The notes below the pieces were generated by a model. That model worked only from the letters and a program-made list of their open reading frames with translations, did not search any database and had not been told where the DNA came from. 20,110 nt of DNA. It comes from CAZKXX01 sp964556705. Lineage in GTDB: Bacteria > Acidobacteriota > Terriglobia > UBA7540. How positions within the stretch are numbered: the first letter of the stretch is position 1; each line of letters begins with the position of its first letter. The stretch covers positions 1-20,110 of the forward strand of contig CAZKXX010000072.1 in the NCBI GenBank assembly GCA_964556705.1. The letters are read 5' to 3'. Of the stretch, positions 1-7,066 are shown piece after piece. The translations under genes were made by a program, and so were the position numbers.

Positions 1-324
1 CAGGTGTTCGGTGCCGATGTGCTTGTGCGAGAGCCGCTCGGCCTCTTCGGCCGCGTAGGCCAGCACGCGCTTACATTCCTGAGAGAGCGGCAGGTCCACC
101 GAGGTCGAGACCTTCTCGCGGATCGTCGTTCTTCCCTCAATCTGTTTACGGATCGATTCGATCGAGGCGTGCGACCGCAGGAAGCGGTTGGTCAGGGCCT
201 TATCCTCGCGCATCAAGCCGAGCAAGAGGTGCTCGGTTTCGATGTACGGGCTTCCGAATTGACTGGCTTCGTAACGGGCAAAAAAGATAACGCGCCGCGC
301 CTTCTCCGTATATCGTTCGAACAT
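1..324 (-). CDS. clpC: ClpC-type ATP-dependent protease ATPase, N-terminal part (runs off the window)
   Basis: Only the first 108 codons are present; the gene continues beyond position 1. The translation starts MFERYTEKARRVIFFARYEA and shows the Clp repeat domain (Clp_N): the FGSPYIETEHLLLGL stretch and, at the window edge, HKHIGTEHL, the second half of the tandem repeat. In this family the domain binds adaptors and substrates, and the downstream AAA+ modules unfold proteins for the ClpP peptidase in the cytoplasm. The ATG at 324 is preceded by GGAG. The gene lies 63 bases downstream of the lolD-like gene in the same direction, so the two may be co-transcribed. ClpC is favoured over ClpB because of the FERYTEKARRVIF start; the diagnostic middle domain is outside the window. 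Confidence 0.93.
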   Translation of the reverse strand, partial: MFERYTEKARRVIFFARYEASQFGSPYIETEHLLLGLMREDKALTNRFLRSHASIESIRKQIEGRTTIREKVSTSVDLPLSQECKRVLAYAAEEAERLSHKHIGTEHL

Positions 325-387
325 AGCTCCTCAGTTCCTCGTTGGGCCCCGCCGCCGCGAAGCACTCCCTTCTCCGCGCCGCGGGGG

Positions 388-1146
388 TCAGTGAACTTGT
401 GGAACTACTGATTCGCTCAACCGGCCGTCGGCGATTCGCAGGACGCGATTCGCCCGCCTTGCCAGGTCCAGGTTATGGGTGGCCAGGACGGAGGTCAGTC
501 CATGGGCCCGATGCAACGTTTCGAGCAGGTCCATCACCCGCTCGGCGGTCCGATGGTCGAGGTTGCCCGTCGGCTCATCGGCCAGCAGCAAGGACGGAGA
601 ATTCATCAGCGCCCGCGCCAGCGCCACGCGCTGCTGCTCTCCGCCGGAAAGCTCGCCGGCCCGCCGTTCCGCCGCCGGCCCGAGTCCCACCTCGGCCAGC
701 AGCTCGCGGGCGCGAGAGCGCGCAGCCGGAAAATCCGCGCCCCCCACCAGTCCGGGAAGCATCACATTTTCCGCTGCGCTGAACTCCGGCAGGAGGTAGT
801 GCATCTGCCAGACGTAGCCGATGCGCCGGTTCCGGTACGTCGCGCGGTCCTCCGACCGGAATTCATCCAGCCTCTGCCCTTCAAAGTATATCTCACCCCG
901 CGTCGGAGTGTCCAGAGCCGCCAGCAGGTGCAGCAGCGTCGTCTTCCCCGCCCCCGACTCCCCCACCAGCGCCACCAGCTCGCCGCGCGGCACCTCGAAG
1001 CTCAGCCCTTCGAACACCACCACTTCCTCCGCCCCCGAGCGGTACACCTTCGTCAGACCTTCGACGCGCAAAAGTGGTCCAGTGTCCGGAGTCCGGAGTC
1101 CGGAGTGCGAAGTCCGAGGGCCGCGGCCTTCATTCGAGTTCGCCAT
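388..1146 (-). CDS. lolD: LolD/MacB-like ABC transporter ATP-binding protein
   Basis: A 252-residue ATPase with a complete ABC signature set: Walker A GESGAGKTT (62-70), Q-loop near Q114, signature LSGGE (166-170), Walker B LLLADE (187-191) and switch His224. The TKVYRSG start and GNLD after Walker B are typical of the LolD/MacB/FtsE branch, which powers lipoprotein release or type-VII-like ABC machines with an FtsX-fold permease. No permease gene is adjacent. The first ~24 residues are not family-like: they are translated from a heptanucleotide repeat (1078-1119). The true start may therefore be the TTG at 1071, just before RVEGLTKVY, but neither candidate start has a strong ribosome site. 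ClpC follows directly downstream. Confidence 0.88.
   Translation of the reverse strand: MANSNEGRGPRTSHSGLRTPDTGPLLRVEGLTKVYRSGAEEVVVFEGLSFEVPRGELVALVGESGAGKTTLLHLLAALDTPTRGEIYFEGQRLDEFRSEDRATYRNRRIGYVWQMHYLLPEFSAAENVMLPGLVGGADFPAARSRARELLAEVGLGPAAERRAGELSGGEQQRVALARALMNSPSLLLADEPTGNLDHRTAERVMDLLETLHRAHGLTSVLATHNLDLARRANRVLRIADGRLSESVVPQVH
1078..1119. repeat. Heptanucleotide repeat array H1
   Basis: Six consecutive 7-base units in perfect phase; three are identical (tccggag) and the others differ by one to three bases. The array lies at the 5' end of the lolD-like reading frame and encodes its atypical N-terminus (SGLRTPD-like). Confidence 0.8.
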
Positions 1147-1232
1147 CGCCGTCTCGCCAAATTACCATGCCACACGCGCCGCCCGCGCGGCAAACTTTTC
1201 TCGGCCCCGTCAGCAACCCGCATCCGCCGTAG

Positions 1233-1444
1233 CGCGGGTCTGCGGTGTGACCCGCGGCTTTTCGTTGCGGTCCGCCGCGCGCGTCTGCTGTGTGACCCGC
1301 GCTGCGTGAACACAATTCGAAAAGCACTCCCGCCCAAGAGCCGCAGCCTGCCTGCCCTGCCTGCCGCAGGCAGGGCAGGCAGGGTCAAAAAACAGACCCG
1401 CGTTGTTGCGGGAGGAAAGCCGCGGGTCAAAAAACAGACCCGCG
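1233..1444. repeat. Cluster of four REP-like hairpins, CGCGGGTC-N8-GACCCGCG
   Basis: This fills most of the ~300 bases between lolD and the phosphodiesterase; no gene is seen here. Four units share an 8-bp stem and an 8-base loop: A 1233-1256 (loop tgcggtgt), B 1278-1301 (loop tgctgtgt, one stem mismatch), C 1379-1402 (only the inner five stem pairs intact) and D 1421-1444. A and B point along +, C and D along - (their minus-strand loop is tgtttttt). A and D carry GTAG at the head and GGCTTT at the tail. D begins directly after the phosphodiesterase stop codon, whose TAG forms part of the GTAG. A 21-base direct repeat (1382-1402 and 1424-1444) covers C and D. The GTAG head plus hairpin matches REP elements mobilised by RAYT proteins; no RAYT gene is in the window. 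Confidence 0.82.
1347..1383. repeat. Perfect 18-bp inverted repeat with a one-base centre
   Basis: Arms 1347-1364 and 1366-1383 are exact reverse complements built from CCTGCC/GGCAGG units. The right arm runs into hairpin unit C and truncates its outer stem. There is no T-tract, so it is not a standard terminator. Confidence 0.9.
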
Positions 1445-2821
1445 CTACTTGAAGATTTCGTCGAGGGGCGGGTGCGCGCCGAACTCGGGATTTTCGATTC
1501 CGAGCGACTTCAAAACGGTCGGCGCGACGGCGGTCATGCGAATGCGTCGAACTTTCGCGCCGCTGCGGATGTTCGGCCCCCAGGCGATGAACGCGGCTTC
1601 GAGGCGCGGGCGGTAAGGCAGATAGCCGTGCGTCCCGCCGAGCGATTCACGCGCCACCAGCATTTCGCCGTCGGCACGGCTGCTGAACGTCGAGCCCGAG
1701 GGCGCTTCGAGCGCCAGGCGCACGGCGGGTTCGGCGCCGACTTCGTCGAGCGCCTGCCGGCTCAGCACGCCCCACACCGCACCCGCATCGCGCAGCGGCT
1801 TGAGCGCCGCATCCACCTGCGCGCGGAAATCTTCGCCCTCCGGCCAGGTGATGAAGAAGGCGCCGCCCTCGGCGAGCGTGAAAATCTTTCCGCCCGTCAC
1901 CTGTCCGTCCGCGCCGGCTTCCAGGAGTCCCGCTTTCGCCAGCAAAACGTTGGGGCGGATTTCACGCTCGATAGGAAGAAAACCGTGGTCGGAGACGATG
2001 AAAACAGTCGTGGAACTCTCGAGGCCCGCGTCGCGGATGGAGGCGAGCAGTTCGCCCACGCGCTCGTCGGCGCGCTCGAGCACTGCGATGGCTTCGGCGC
2101 TTTCCGGCCCGTGGCGGTGCTGCGCGCTGTCGAGGTCGGCGATGTGCAGCAGCGTCAGGTTCGGCTTGTACTTTTTGAGGAGATACGCGGTGAAGCGCGC
2201 GCGAACCGTGTCTTCGTCGGTTCCGGAGGCCATCGGGCCGATCGCTGCGAGGCCTTCGTCCACGAGTCCGGGCGTCGCGTGCTTGCGAACGACGTCGAGC
2301 CGAAAATACCCGCCGACCGCGGGGTCCCAGATTTCCGGCAGGTTCCAGTCAATCTTCGCGCCCACGGTGACGGGCCAGGAGACGCCGGCGCTGGTCAGGC
2401 CGGCGCGGCGGACTTCGTCCCAGAGCGTGGGGACTTTGATGGCGTCGGTGAACCAGAACCAGTCGCGTGAATTCTTCCCCGCCTCGCGCGAGCTGAGGTT
2501 GGTGTAAATCCCGTGCTGCGCGGGAAGGTGTCCGGTGACGAGCGTGGTGTGGGAAGGATACGTGACCGACGGATAGACGCCCACCACGCCCTCGGCGAAG
2601 GCGCCTTCGCGGCGCAGGCGGTCGAGGTTCGGAGTTTTGAGCCCGGCGGGCGGCGCCATGTACCAGCGCGCGCCGTAGCCGTCAATCGAGATGACGAGGG
2701 CGTGAGGCGCTTTCGGGGGCGCGGCGTACTGCGCGCGGGCAGCCTCACGTTCTCCGCAGACGAACAGCGCCGCCATCGCCAGCGCGAAGACCGCGAGTCC
2801 GGCGCCGCGGCTTCGCCGCAT
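1445..2821 (-). CDS. Secreted type I phosphodiesterase / nucleotide pyrophosphatase (alkaline phosphatase superfamily)
   Basis: A 458-residue protein. The ATG at 2821 is chosen because it gives an N-terminal signal peptide (MRRSRG, a hydrophobic core, then AARA-Q); the longer frame to 2911 would run into the divergent gene. Family metal and active-site residues are visible: D47 (SIDGYG), nucleophile T87 (PSVTYPSHTTLVTG), D231 and H235 (DLDSAQH), D278-H279 (SDHG) and H398 (GTHGY). Enzymes of the NPP/AP fold use two zinc ions to hydrolyse phosphodiesters or nucleotide pyrophosphates; the substrate cannot be read from sequence. Location is inferred to be periplasmic or extracellular. The stop codon abuts REP hairpin D. 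Confidence 0.88.
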   Translation of the reverse strand: MRRSRGAGLAVFALAMAALFVCGEREAARAQYAAPPKAPHALVISIDGYGARWYMAPPAGLKTPNLDRLRREGAFAEGVVGVYPSVTYPSHTTLVTGHLPAQHGIYTNLSSREAGKNSRDWFWFTDAIKVPTLWDEVRRAGLTSAGVSWPVTVGAKIDWNLPEIWDPAVGGYFRLDVVRKHATPGLVDEGLAAIGPMASGTDEDTVRARFTAYLLKKYKPNLTLLHIADLDSAQHRHGPESAEAIAVLERADERVGELLASIRDAGLESSTTVFIVSDHGFLPIEREIRPNVLLAKAGLLEAGADGQVTGGKIFTLAEGGAFFITWPEGEDFRAQVDAALKPLRDAGAVWGVLSRQALDEVGAEPAVRLALEAPSGSTFSSRADGEMLVARESLGGTHGYLPYRPRLEAAFIAWGPNIRSGAKVRRIRMTAVAPTVLKSLGIENPEFGAHPPLDEIFK

Positions 2822-2825
2822 CCGT

Positions 2826-2854
2826 TTCACTTGTCGCCGGGCTTCGCCTAGAAT
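2826..2854 (+). promoter_or_regulatory. Putative sigma70 promoter of the CPBP-like gene
   Basis: TTCACT, a 17-base spacer, then TAGAAT (4/6 and 5/6 to consensus). The start codon is only 13 bases past the -10, and no clear Shine-Dalgarno is visible, so the transcript would have a very short leader. Confidence 0.5.
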
Positions 2855-2867
2855 CGTTACGAGCATC

Positions 2868-3554
2868 ATGGGAACCGCCACCTCCGCACGGGAAGTCTTG
2901 AGCCGGCGCACCGCCGAGGCGCGAGCGCGCCTGGCGACGACGTGCGAAATCCTTCTGGTTTACGCGGGCATTCTACTCTACATCTGGCGGTGGCAGTTCA
3001 CCTATCCGTGGCTGTGGGCGCCGATGCTGGCGTTGGTTGTGGCGTCGCATTTCGTGCATCGCGACAGCCTCGACGATCTGGGCCTCGCGTGGCGCGGGCT
3101 GCGCGGCAGCGCGTCGCTGGCCCTGCCGCTGGCGCTGGCGATTTACGTTCCCGTCGTCGTGTACGGCTTCGCCTCGGGCCGGCTGGAGACGGCGATGACG
3201 ACGCGCCAGGTGGCCGTGATGTTCGCCGCCTACGCCGCGTGGTGCTTCTTCCAGCAGTATCTCGTGCAGTCGTACTTCCACCACCGGCTGCTCGCCGTGA
3301 TGCGCAACCCCCACCTGAGTTCCGCGACCGTGGCGCTGATGTTCGGCGCGGCGCACATCCCGAATCCCGTGCTGACGGCCGCCACAACACTCGGCGGATT
3401 TATCTTTGCCGAAGTCTTCGCGCGGCATCGCAACATCTGGCCGCTGGCGCTCGCGCAGGCCGCGGGAGGCTTCCTCATCGGCGCCATGGTGCCGCCGGAA
3501 ATCATCCATAACATGCGCGTGGGGCCGGGATACTTTCTCTATGATTTGCGATAG
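2868..3554 (+). CDS. CPBP-family membrane protein, catalytic residues replaced
   Basis: A 228-residue polytopic membrane protein with hydrophobic segments near 25-40, 47-60, 83-101, 114-128, 152-180 and 190-207. The layout of the C-terminal half matches the CPBP/Abi (Rce1-like) intramembrane protease family: a motif 1 position followed by an Arg, then FGAAH (159-163), then a final membrane helix. Motif 1, normally EExxxR, reads QQYLVQ...HHR (129-140). The later HxxxN motif appears as QAAGG (197-201). Only His163 is kept, so protease activity is doubtful. It is transcribed divergently from the phosphodiesterase, 46 bases away, and convergently with amrS. An unrelated membrane protein remains possible. 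Confidence 0.7.
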   Translation: MGTATSAREVLSRRTAEARARLATTCEILLVYAGILLYIWRWQFTYPWLWAPMLALVVASHFVHRDSLDDLGLAWRGLRGSASLALPLALAIYVPVVVYGFASGRLETAMTTRQVAVMFAAYAAWCFFQQYLVQSYFHHRLLAVMRNPHLSSATVALMFGAAHIPNPVLTAATTLGGFIFAEVFARHRNIWPLALAQAAGGFLIGAMVPPEIIHNMRVGPGYFLYDLR

Positions 3555-3567
3555 CGGAGCAGTCGGC

Positions 3568-3609
3568 GCCAGCAGGCAGTAAGCAGTTGGCAGTTGGCGG
3601 TCAGCGGCC
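3568..3609. repeat. Heptanucleotide repeat array H2
   Basis: Six 7-base units in phase, consensus (g/a)gcagt(t/a). The array spans the stop codon of amrS (3601-3603) and most of the gap to the CPBP-like gene. Confidence 0.75.
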
Positions 3610-4728
3610 GAACATCGCGCGGGTCGAACGACGCATGCCGGGGATGAACGGCAGAGAAGTAATCTGGCCTTCGAATTTCTCCGACCAGCGCCCGGGAATC
3701 GACGCAAAACACTTCGGACATTTGCCTTCCGGCGTCAAACGATAGTCGAGGATGTGATAGCCGTAGCGCTCGATAAGGAGTTCGCGGCAATTCGGGCAGC
3801 GGGTGTTTTCGAGATCGCCGATGCGGCCCGGGAGGTTTCCGGCATAGACGAACCGCAGCCCCGCCTTGCGGCCGATTTCCGCCGCGCGCTGCAAAGTTTC
3901 CGGCGGAGTGTTCGCCGGGTCCGTCATCTTGTAGTCCTTGTGAAACGCCGTCACGTGCCAGGGAATGTCCGGAGAAACTCCGGCCAGAAATTCGGCGAGC
4001 GCTTTCAGCTCGTCGTCCGAGTCGTTGAAACCGGGAATCACCAGCGTCACGATCTCGACCCAGAAGCCCATTTCGTGAAGCCGCCGGATCGTCTCGAGAA
4101 TCGGCTGCATGCGCCCGCCGAGAAATCGGTAGTGGCGGTCGTCGAAACTCTTGAGGTCCACTTTGTAGAGGTCCACCCAGGGCCGCAGGTATTCGAGCAC
4201 CTGCGGCGTCCCGTTGCCGTTCGAGACAAAACCCGTCTTGAGCCCGGCGGCTTTGGCTGCCTTGAAAATCTCCACAGCCCATTCGCTGGTAATCAGCGGC
4301 TCGTTGTAAGTGCTGACGACGACCCTGGCGCCTTGCGCGAGCGCGTCCTGGACGATCTCTTCCGGCGTCAGCCGCAGCGGCGGCGAGACGGCTTCCGGAT
4401 CGCGCAGCGCCTGCGACGTCACCCAGTTCTGGCAGTACGAGCAGTGCAGGTCGCAGCCCAGCATCCCGAAGCTGTAGGCGAGCGCGCCGGGATAGGCGTG
4501 GAAGAAGGGCTTCTTCTCGATCGGGTCGCACTGGACGCTTCCGACGTATCCCCACGGCACGTAAAGCTTCCCGCCGCGGTTGAAGCGCACTTTGCAGACG
4601 CCTTCCTGGCCGTCCGGGATGCGGCAGCAGTGCCCGCAGGCGAAGCAGCGCACGAAGCCGCGCTCCATGGGCTCCCAGAGTTCGCCCTCGCGGACGGATT
4701 GGTGAAGGACTTCGCGCAGGGTAGCCAT
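3601..4728 (-). CDS. amrS: AmmeMemoRadiSam system radical SAM enzyme
   Basis: A 375-residue protein. The radical SAM cluster motif is CDLHCSYC with C92, C96 and C99, inside GMLGCDLHCSYCQNW, which is characteristic of AmrS. An N-terminal Cys-rich stretch (CFACGHCC, 28-35, plus C45) and a C-terminal rubredoxin-like knuckle (CPNC 311-314, CPKC 337-340) complete the family layout. In other genomes this enzyme is encoded with MEMO1-like and AMMECR1-like proteins; neither is in the window. The exact reaction is not established for this protein. The ATG at 4728 has GGAG nine bases upstream, and a TATAAT box lies further upstream. Confidence 0.93.
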   Translation of the reverse strand: MATLREVLHQSVREGELWEPMERGFVRCFACGHCCRIPDGQEGVCKVRFNRGGKLYVPWGYVGSVQCDPIEKKPFFHAYPGALAYSFGMLGCDLHCSYCQNWVTSQALRDPEAVSPPLRLTPEEIVQDALAQGARVVVSTYNEPLITSEWAVEIFKAAKAAGLKTGFVSNGNGTPQVLEYLRPWVDLYKVDLKSFDDRHYRFLGGRMQPILETIRRLHEMGFWVEIVTLVIPGFNDSDDELKALAEFLAGVSPDIPWHVTAFHKDYKMTDPANTPPETLQRAAEIGRKAGLRFVYAGNLPGRIGDLENTRCPNCRELLIERYGYHILDYRLTPEGKCPKCFASIPGRWSEKFEGQITSLPFIPGMRRSTRAMFGR

Positions 4729-4781
4729 GCAAACTTTCTCCGGCTACGAATAGACGAAGGGGAATTCCACCGCCAACCACA

Positions 4782-4811
4782 ATTATACCGCGCCCCGGAG
4801 GTTGAATGGAA
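4782..4811 (-). promoter_or_regulatory. Putative promoter of amrS
   Basis: A perfect TATAAT (minus strand, 4787-4782) lies about 54 bases before the amrS start. The -35 is weak: TTCCAT at 18-base spacing. The position between coxG and amrS suggests amrS is transcribed separately from the cox operon. Confidence 0.5.
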
Positions 4812-4826
4812 ATACGCGGCGGAATC

Positions 4827-5300
4827 TTAAATCGGCAGAAATTTGTGTGGAGGCGTGGGCTTTCGGGGAAGCTGCATCGCGAAGGCTTCGAAAAACTGAT
4901 TGATCATCTGCCGCGCCGCCGCCTGCACCAGCCGCTGCCCGACGCCAGCGATGGTCCCGCCCACGTGCGCGTCGCCGGAATAGTTGATGACGGTTTCCCC
5001 CTCGCCGCTCTCTTCCAGGACGAGCGTTCCCTCGCCTTTCACGAACCCGCCCGCGCCCTGGCCGTCCACTTTCAGGCGAAAGCTCTCCGGCGGTTTCGCA
5101 TCGAGAATTTCAACCCGCCCGCGGTAGTTGCCGCGCACCGCCGCGATGCCGATTTTCATCTCGGCGCGGAAGCTGCCGTCGGGATTCGGCTCGAGCTTCT
5201 GGCAGCCCGGCAGCGCCCGGGCGAGCGCCTGGGGATCGAGCAGCTTCTCGAAAACGATGCCGCGCGCCGCGGCGATCCTGTAATTCCCTTCAACCTTCAT
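4827..5300 (-). CDS. coxG: CoxG-like SRPBCC protein (CO dehydrogenase subunit G family)
   Basis: 157 residues, the usual CoxG domain length. Recognisable features are the start MKVEGNYRI, the LARALPGC segment near residue 30, then MKIGIAAVRGNYRGRVEI, GEGTLVLE and a C-terminal amphipathic helix (FFEAFAMQL). In Oligotropha, CoxG is linked to attachment of CO dehydrogenase to the membrane; the fold is a START/SRPBCC hydrophobic cavity. It belongs with coxSLM, but here it sits behind phd-vapC, starting 31 bases after the vapC stop. It has its own site (AGGA) before the ATG. Confidence 0.88.
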   Translation of the reverse strand: MKVEGNYRIAAARGIVFEKLLDPQALARALPGCQKLEPNPDGSFRAEMKIGIAAVRGNYRGRVEILDAKPPESFRLKVDGQGAGGFVKGEGTLVLEESGEGETVINYSGDAHVGGTIAGVGQRLVQAAARQMINQFFEAFAMQLPRKPTPPHKFLPI

Positions 5301-5331
5301 CGATCCTCATTCGCGTCGTGATGGCGAACAA

Positions 5332-5742
5332 CTAGACCTGCGGGACTCCCAACGCCATGGCAGCCCGTCGAAGGCGGGTATCCAGAGATGCGAGGGGAAG
5401 GCCCAACCGTAGTGCCAGCTCGAGATACGAGGCGTCATAGGCCGAAAGATGTTGCTCACGCGCCAGTGCGAGAACCGAAGTGAAAACGTGGTTCGGCATC
5501 TCGACGTCAACTTCAATCGGGAGCCGGGCCAACAGGCCGACAATTCGGCGACTGTCAGCCGCGCTCAGGCGTTTCCGCCGCTCCGCCATCAAAAGGACAT
5601 TCGCAACCTCAAATGGCCAGAGAGCGGGGACCACCGCTCCTTCCTGCCGGACTCGAAGGAGAATGGAATCCGCGGAGGGCGTCGCCTCGTCTTCGAGGTA
5701 CCAGGCGATTGTCGCCGAGCAATCTACGACCAGCCCGCTCAA
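5332..5742 (-). CDS. vapC: VapC-type PIN-domain ribonuclease toxin
   Basis: A 136-residue PIN domain. The acidic metal-binding residues are D7 (VVDCSA), E45 (FEVANVL), D103 (AYDASYLELA) and D121 (LDTRL), the classic VapC set. Such toxins cleave tRNA or rRNA when freed from their antitoxin. Translation starts at a TTG (5742-5740) whose bases overlap the antitoxin stop as TTGA, so the two genes are translationally coupled. It lies between coxM and coxG. Confidence 0.92.
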   Translation of the reverse strand: MSGLVVDCSATIAWYLEDEATPSADSILLRVRQEGAVVPALWPFEVANVLLMAERRKRLSAADSRRIVGLLARLPIEVDVEMPNHVFTSVLALAREQHLSAYDASYLELALRLGLPLASLDTRLRRAAMALGVPQV

Positions 5743-5981
5743 TACTTTCTTCCCTCCTCAATCAGTTGCCGGATGCTCAGACCTCTCAATCGCTTTCCCT
5801 TTCGAAACTCCTTAATCTCCTCGATGACCTTATCGAGGCCCTGCTGGGAGTGGGATTGGAGGGGCACCAGCTCCGCCACGGGCACGCCGTGGCGCGTGAT
5901 GGTGATGCGTTCCCCTCGCGCCACGCGCCTGAGCAGACGGGGGAGATGAGTTTTCGCCTCGTACGAGCTGACCTTGGCCAT
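5739..5981 (-). CDS. Phd/YefM-family antitoxin
   Basis: 80 residues. The N-terminus AKVSSYEAKTHLPRLLRRVARGERITITRHGVPVAELVP is the standard Phd/YefM DNA-binding fold, and the C-terminal part (KEFRKGKRLRGLSIRQLIEEGRKY) would wrap the toxin. The ATG at 5981 is preceded by GAGGTGAAGC. This class usually represses its own operon. Two palindromes lie immediately upstream, overlapping the predicted -10. Confidence 0.93.
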   Translation of the reverse strand: MAKVSSYEAKTHLPRLLRRVARGERITITRHGVPVAELVPLQSHSQQGLDKVIEEIKEFRKGKRLRGLSIRQLIEEGRKY

Positions 5982-5991
5982 GCTTCACCTC

Positions 5992-6012
5992 AGACTAGTC
6001 TAAGACTAGTCT
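5992..6012. promoter_or_regulatory. Twin palindromic operator of the phd-vapC operon
   Basis: Two copies of the perfect 10-bp palindrome AGACTAGTCT (5992-6001 and 6003-6012) are spaced 11 bp centre to centre, about one helical turn. The downstream end is 11 bases from the antitoxin start. This fits cooperative binding of Phd dimers; operator function is inferred. Confidence 0.78.
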
Positions 6013-6037
6013 AAATGATGGATCCAGCCGTGGTCAA
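6008..6037 (-). promoter_or_regulatory. Putative phd-vapC promoter
   Basis: TTGACC (5/6 to consensus, 6037-6032), an 18-base spacer, then TAGACT (4/6, 6013-6008). The -10 lies inside the second operator palindrome, so antitoxin binding would block RNA polymerase. Confidence 0.6.
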
Positions 6038-6069
6038 CGGTTGGGGGGATGCCCAGCATCGCTGGCGGG

Positions 6070-6942
6070 CTACTTTCCCGCCGCGCGTCCGAGGGCGCAT
6101 TCGAGCGCGCGCCGCGTCAGCACGCTGGCCAGGTGGCGGCGATATTCGCCGGAGGCGTAGAGGTCGGAATTGGGTTCGACGTCGGCGGCGGCGTGGGCGG
6201 CGGCTTCTTCCAGCCGCTTCGCGGTCGGAGATTTGCCGCGCAGCGCCTCTTCCACCGCTGCGGCGCGATAAGCCTGTTCGGCGACCCCCGTAACCCCCAC
6301 ACGCGCCCGCGCGACCTGACCTTTCTCATCCAGTTCGACCCGCGCGGCGACGCCGACCACAGCGAACCCGGACGCGGGCTGATGATGTTTCACGTAGGCG
6401 TCGCCGGCGCGGGCGGGAAGCGAGGGAACGCGCACCGAGGCGAGAATTTCGTCCGGTTCGAGCGCCGTTTCGAGCAGGCCCTTGAAAAAGTCCGTCGTCC
6501 TCAGCCGGCGTTCGCCGCGCGCGCTGACGGCGGCGAACTCCGCCTCGAGCGCCAGCACCGCAGCGGGCCAGTCCGCCGCCGGGTCGGCGTGCGCGAGGCT
6601 CCCGCCGATCGTCCCCTTGTTGCGGACCTGCGCGTCGCCGATTTCGCGCGCCGTTTCGGGCAGCAGCGGACACTTCTGCTTCAGCAGCGGCGACGATTCG
6701 ATCTGGAAATGCGTGGTCATCGCGCCGATTTGAATCATCGCGCCGTCCTCACGGATGTAGTTGAGTTCCGCGATGCGGCCGAGGTCAATCAGCTTCTTCG
6801 GCGCCGCCAAGCGCAGCTTCATCAGCGGAATCAGGCTGTGCCCGCCCGCCAGGAGCTTCGCGTCTTCTCCGAACTGGCCGAGCAGACGCGCGGCCTCCGC
6901 CAGACTTTTCGGCGCGTGATATTCGAAGGGTGCCGGAATCAC
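6070..6942 (-). CDS. coxM: CoxM-like FAD-binding subunit of a molybdenum hydroxylase
   Basis: A 290-residue medium subunit. FAD-binding motifs are AGGHSL (32-37) and TIGGSLAHAD (111-120), as in CO dehydrogenase and the xanthine dehydrogenase family. It passes electrons from the 2Fe-2S subunit to an acceptor via FAD. The GTG at 6942 is chosen because GGAGG lies directly upstream and the protein then begins MIPAPFEYHAP, as is usual; a TTG at 6954 would add four residues and leave no ribosome site. It follows coxL after 124 bases containing heptamer repeats. Confidence 0.92.
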   Translation of the reverse strand: MIPAPFEYHAPKSLAEAARLLGQFGEDAKLLAGGHSLIPLMKLRLAAPKKLIDLGRIAELNYIREDGAMIQIGAMTTHFQIESSPLLKQKCPLLPETAREIGDAQVRNKGTIGGSLAHADPAADWPAAVLALEAEFAAVSARGERRLRTTDFFKGLLETALEPDEILASVRVPSLPARAGDAYVKHHQPASGFAVVGVAARVELDEKGQVARARVGVTGVAEQAYRAAAVEEALRGKSPTAKRLEEAAAHAAADVEPNSDLYASGEYRRHLASVLTRRALECALGRAAGK

Positions 6943-6957
6943 GGGAACCTCCAAGAG

Positions 6958-7065
6958 CAGTCTTCAGTGGTCCGTGCTCAGTCGCGGGTTGTGAAATACG
7001 GCTTGGCGTCAGGGTCGTGCTTCTGCAATCCACAACCTACGAGACACAACCAACAACCAACGGCT
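6958..7065. repeat. Heptanucleotide repeat arrays H3 between coxL and coxM
   Basis: There are two arrays: 6958-6992 (five units of cagt-type 7-mers) and 7024-7065 (six units, cacaacc-like). The second ends one base from the coxL stop codon. No gene lies in the gap. Confidence 0.7.
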
Positions 7066-7066
7066 C

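Noticed and set aside
1421..1444. Intrinsic terminator after the phosphodiesterase
   Set aside because: The T-run lies in the hairpin loop, not after the stem, and the same hairpin occurs away from gene ends.
3754..4830. A long plus-strand frame opposite amrS
   Set aside because: It is the shadow of a well-conserved radical SAM gene, with low-complexity Arg/Ala-rich content and no ribosome site.
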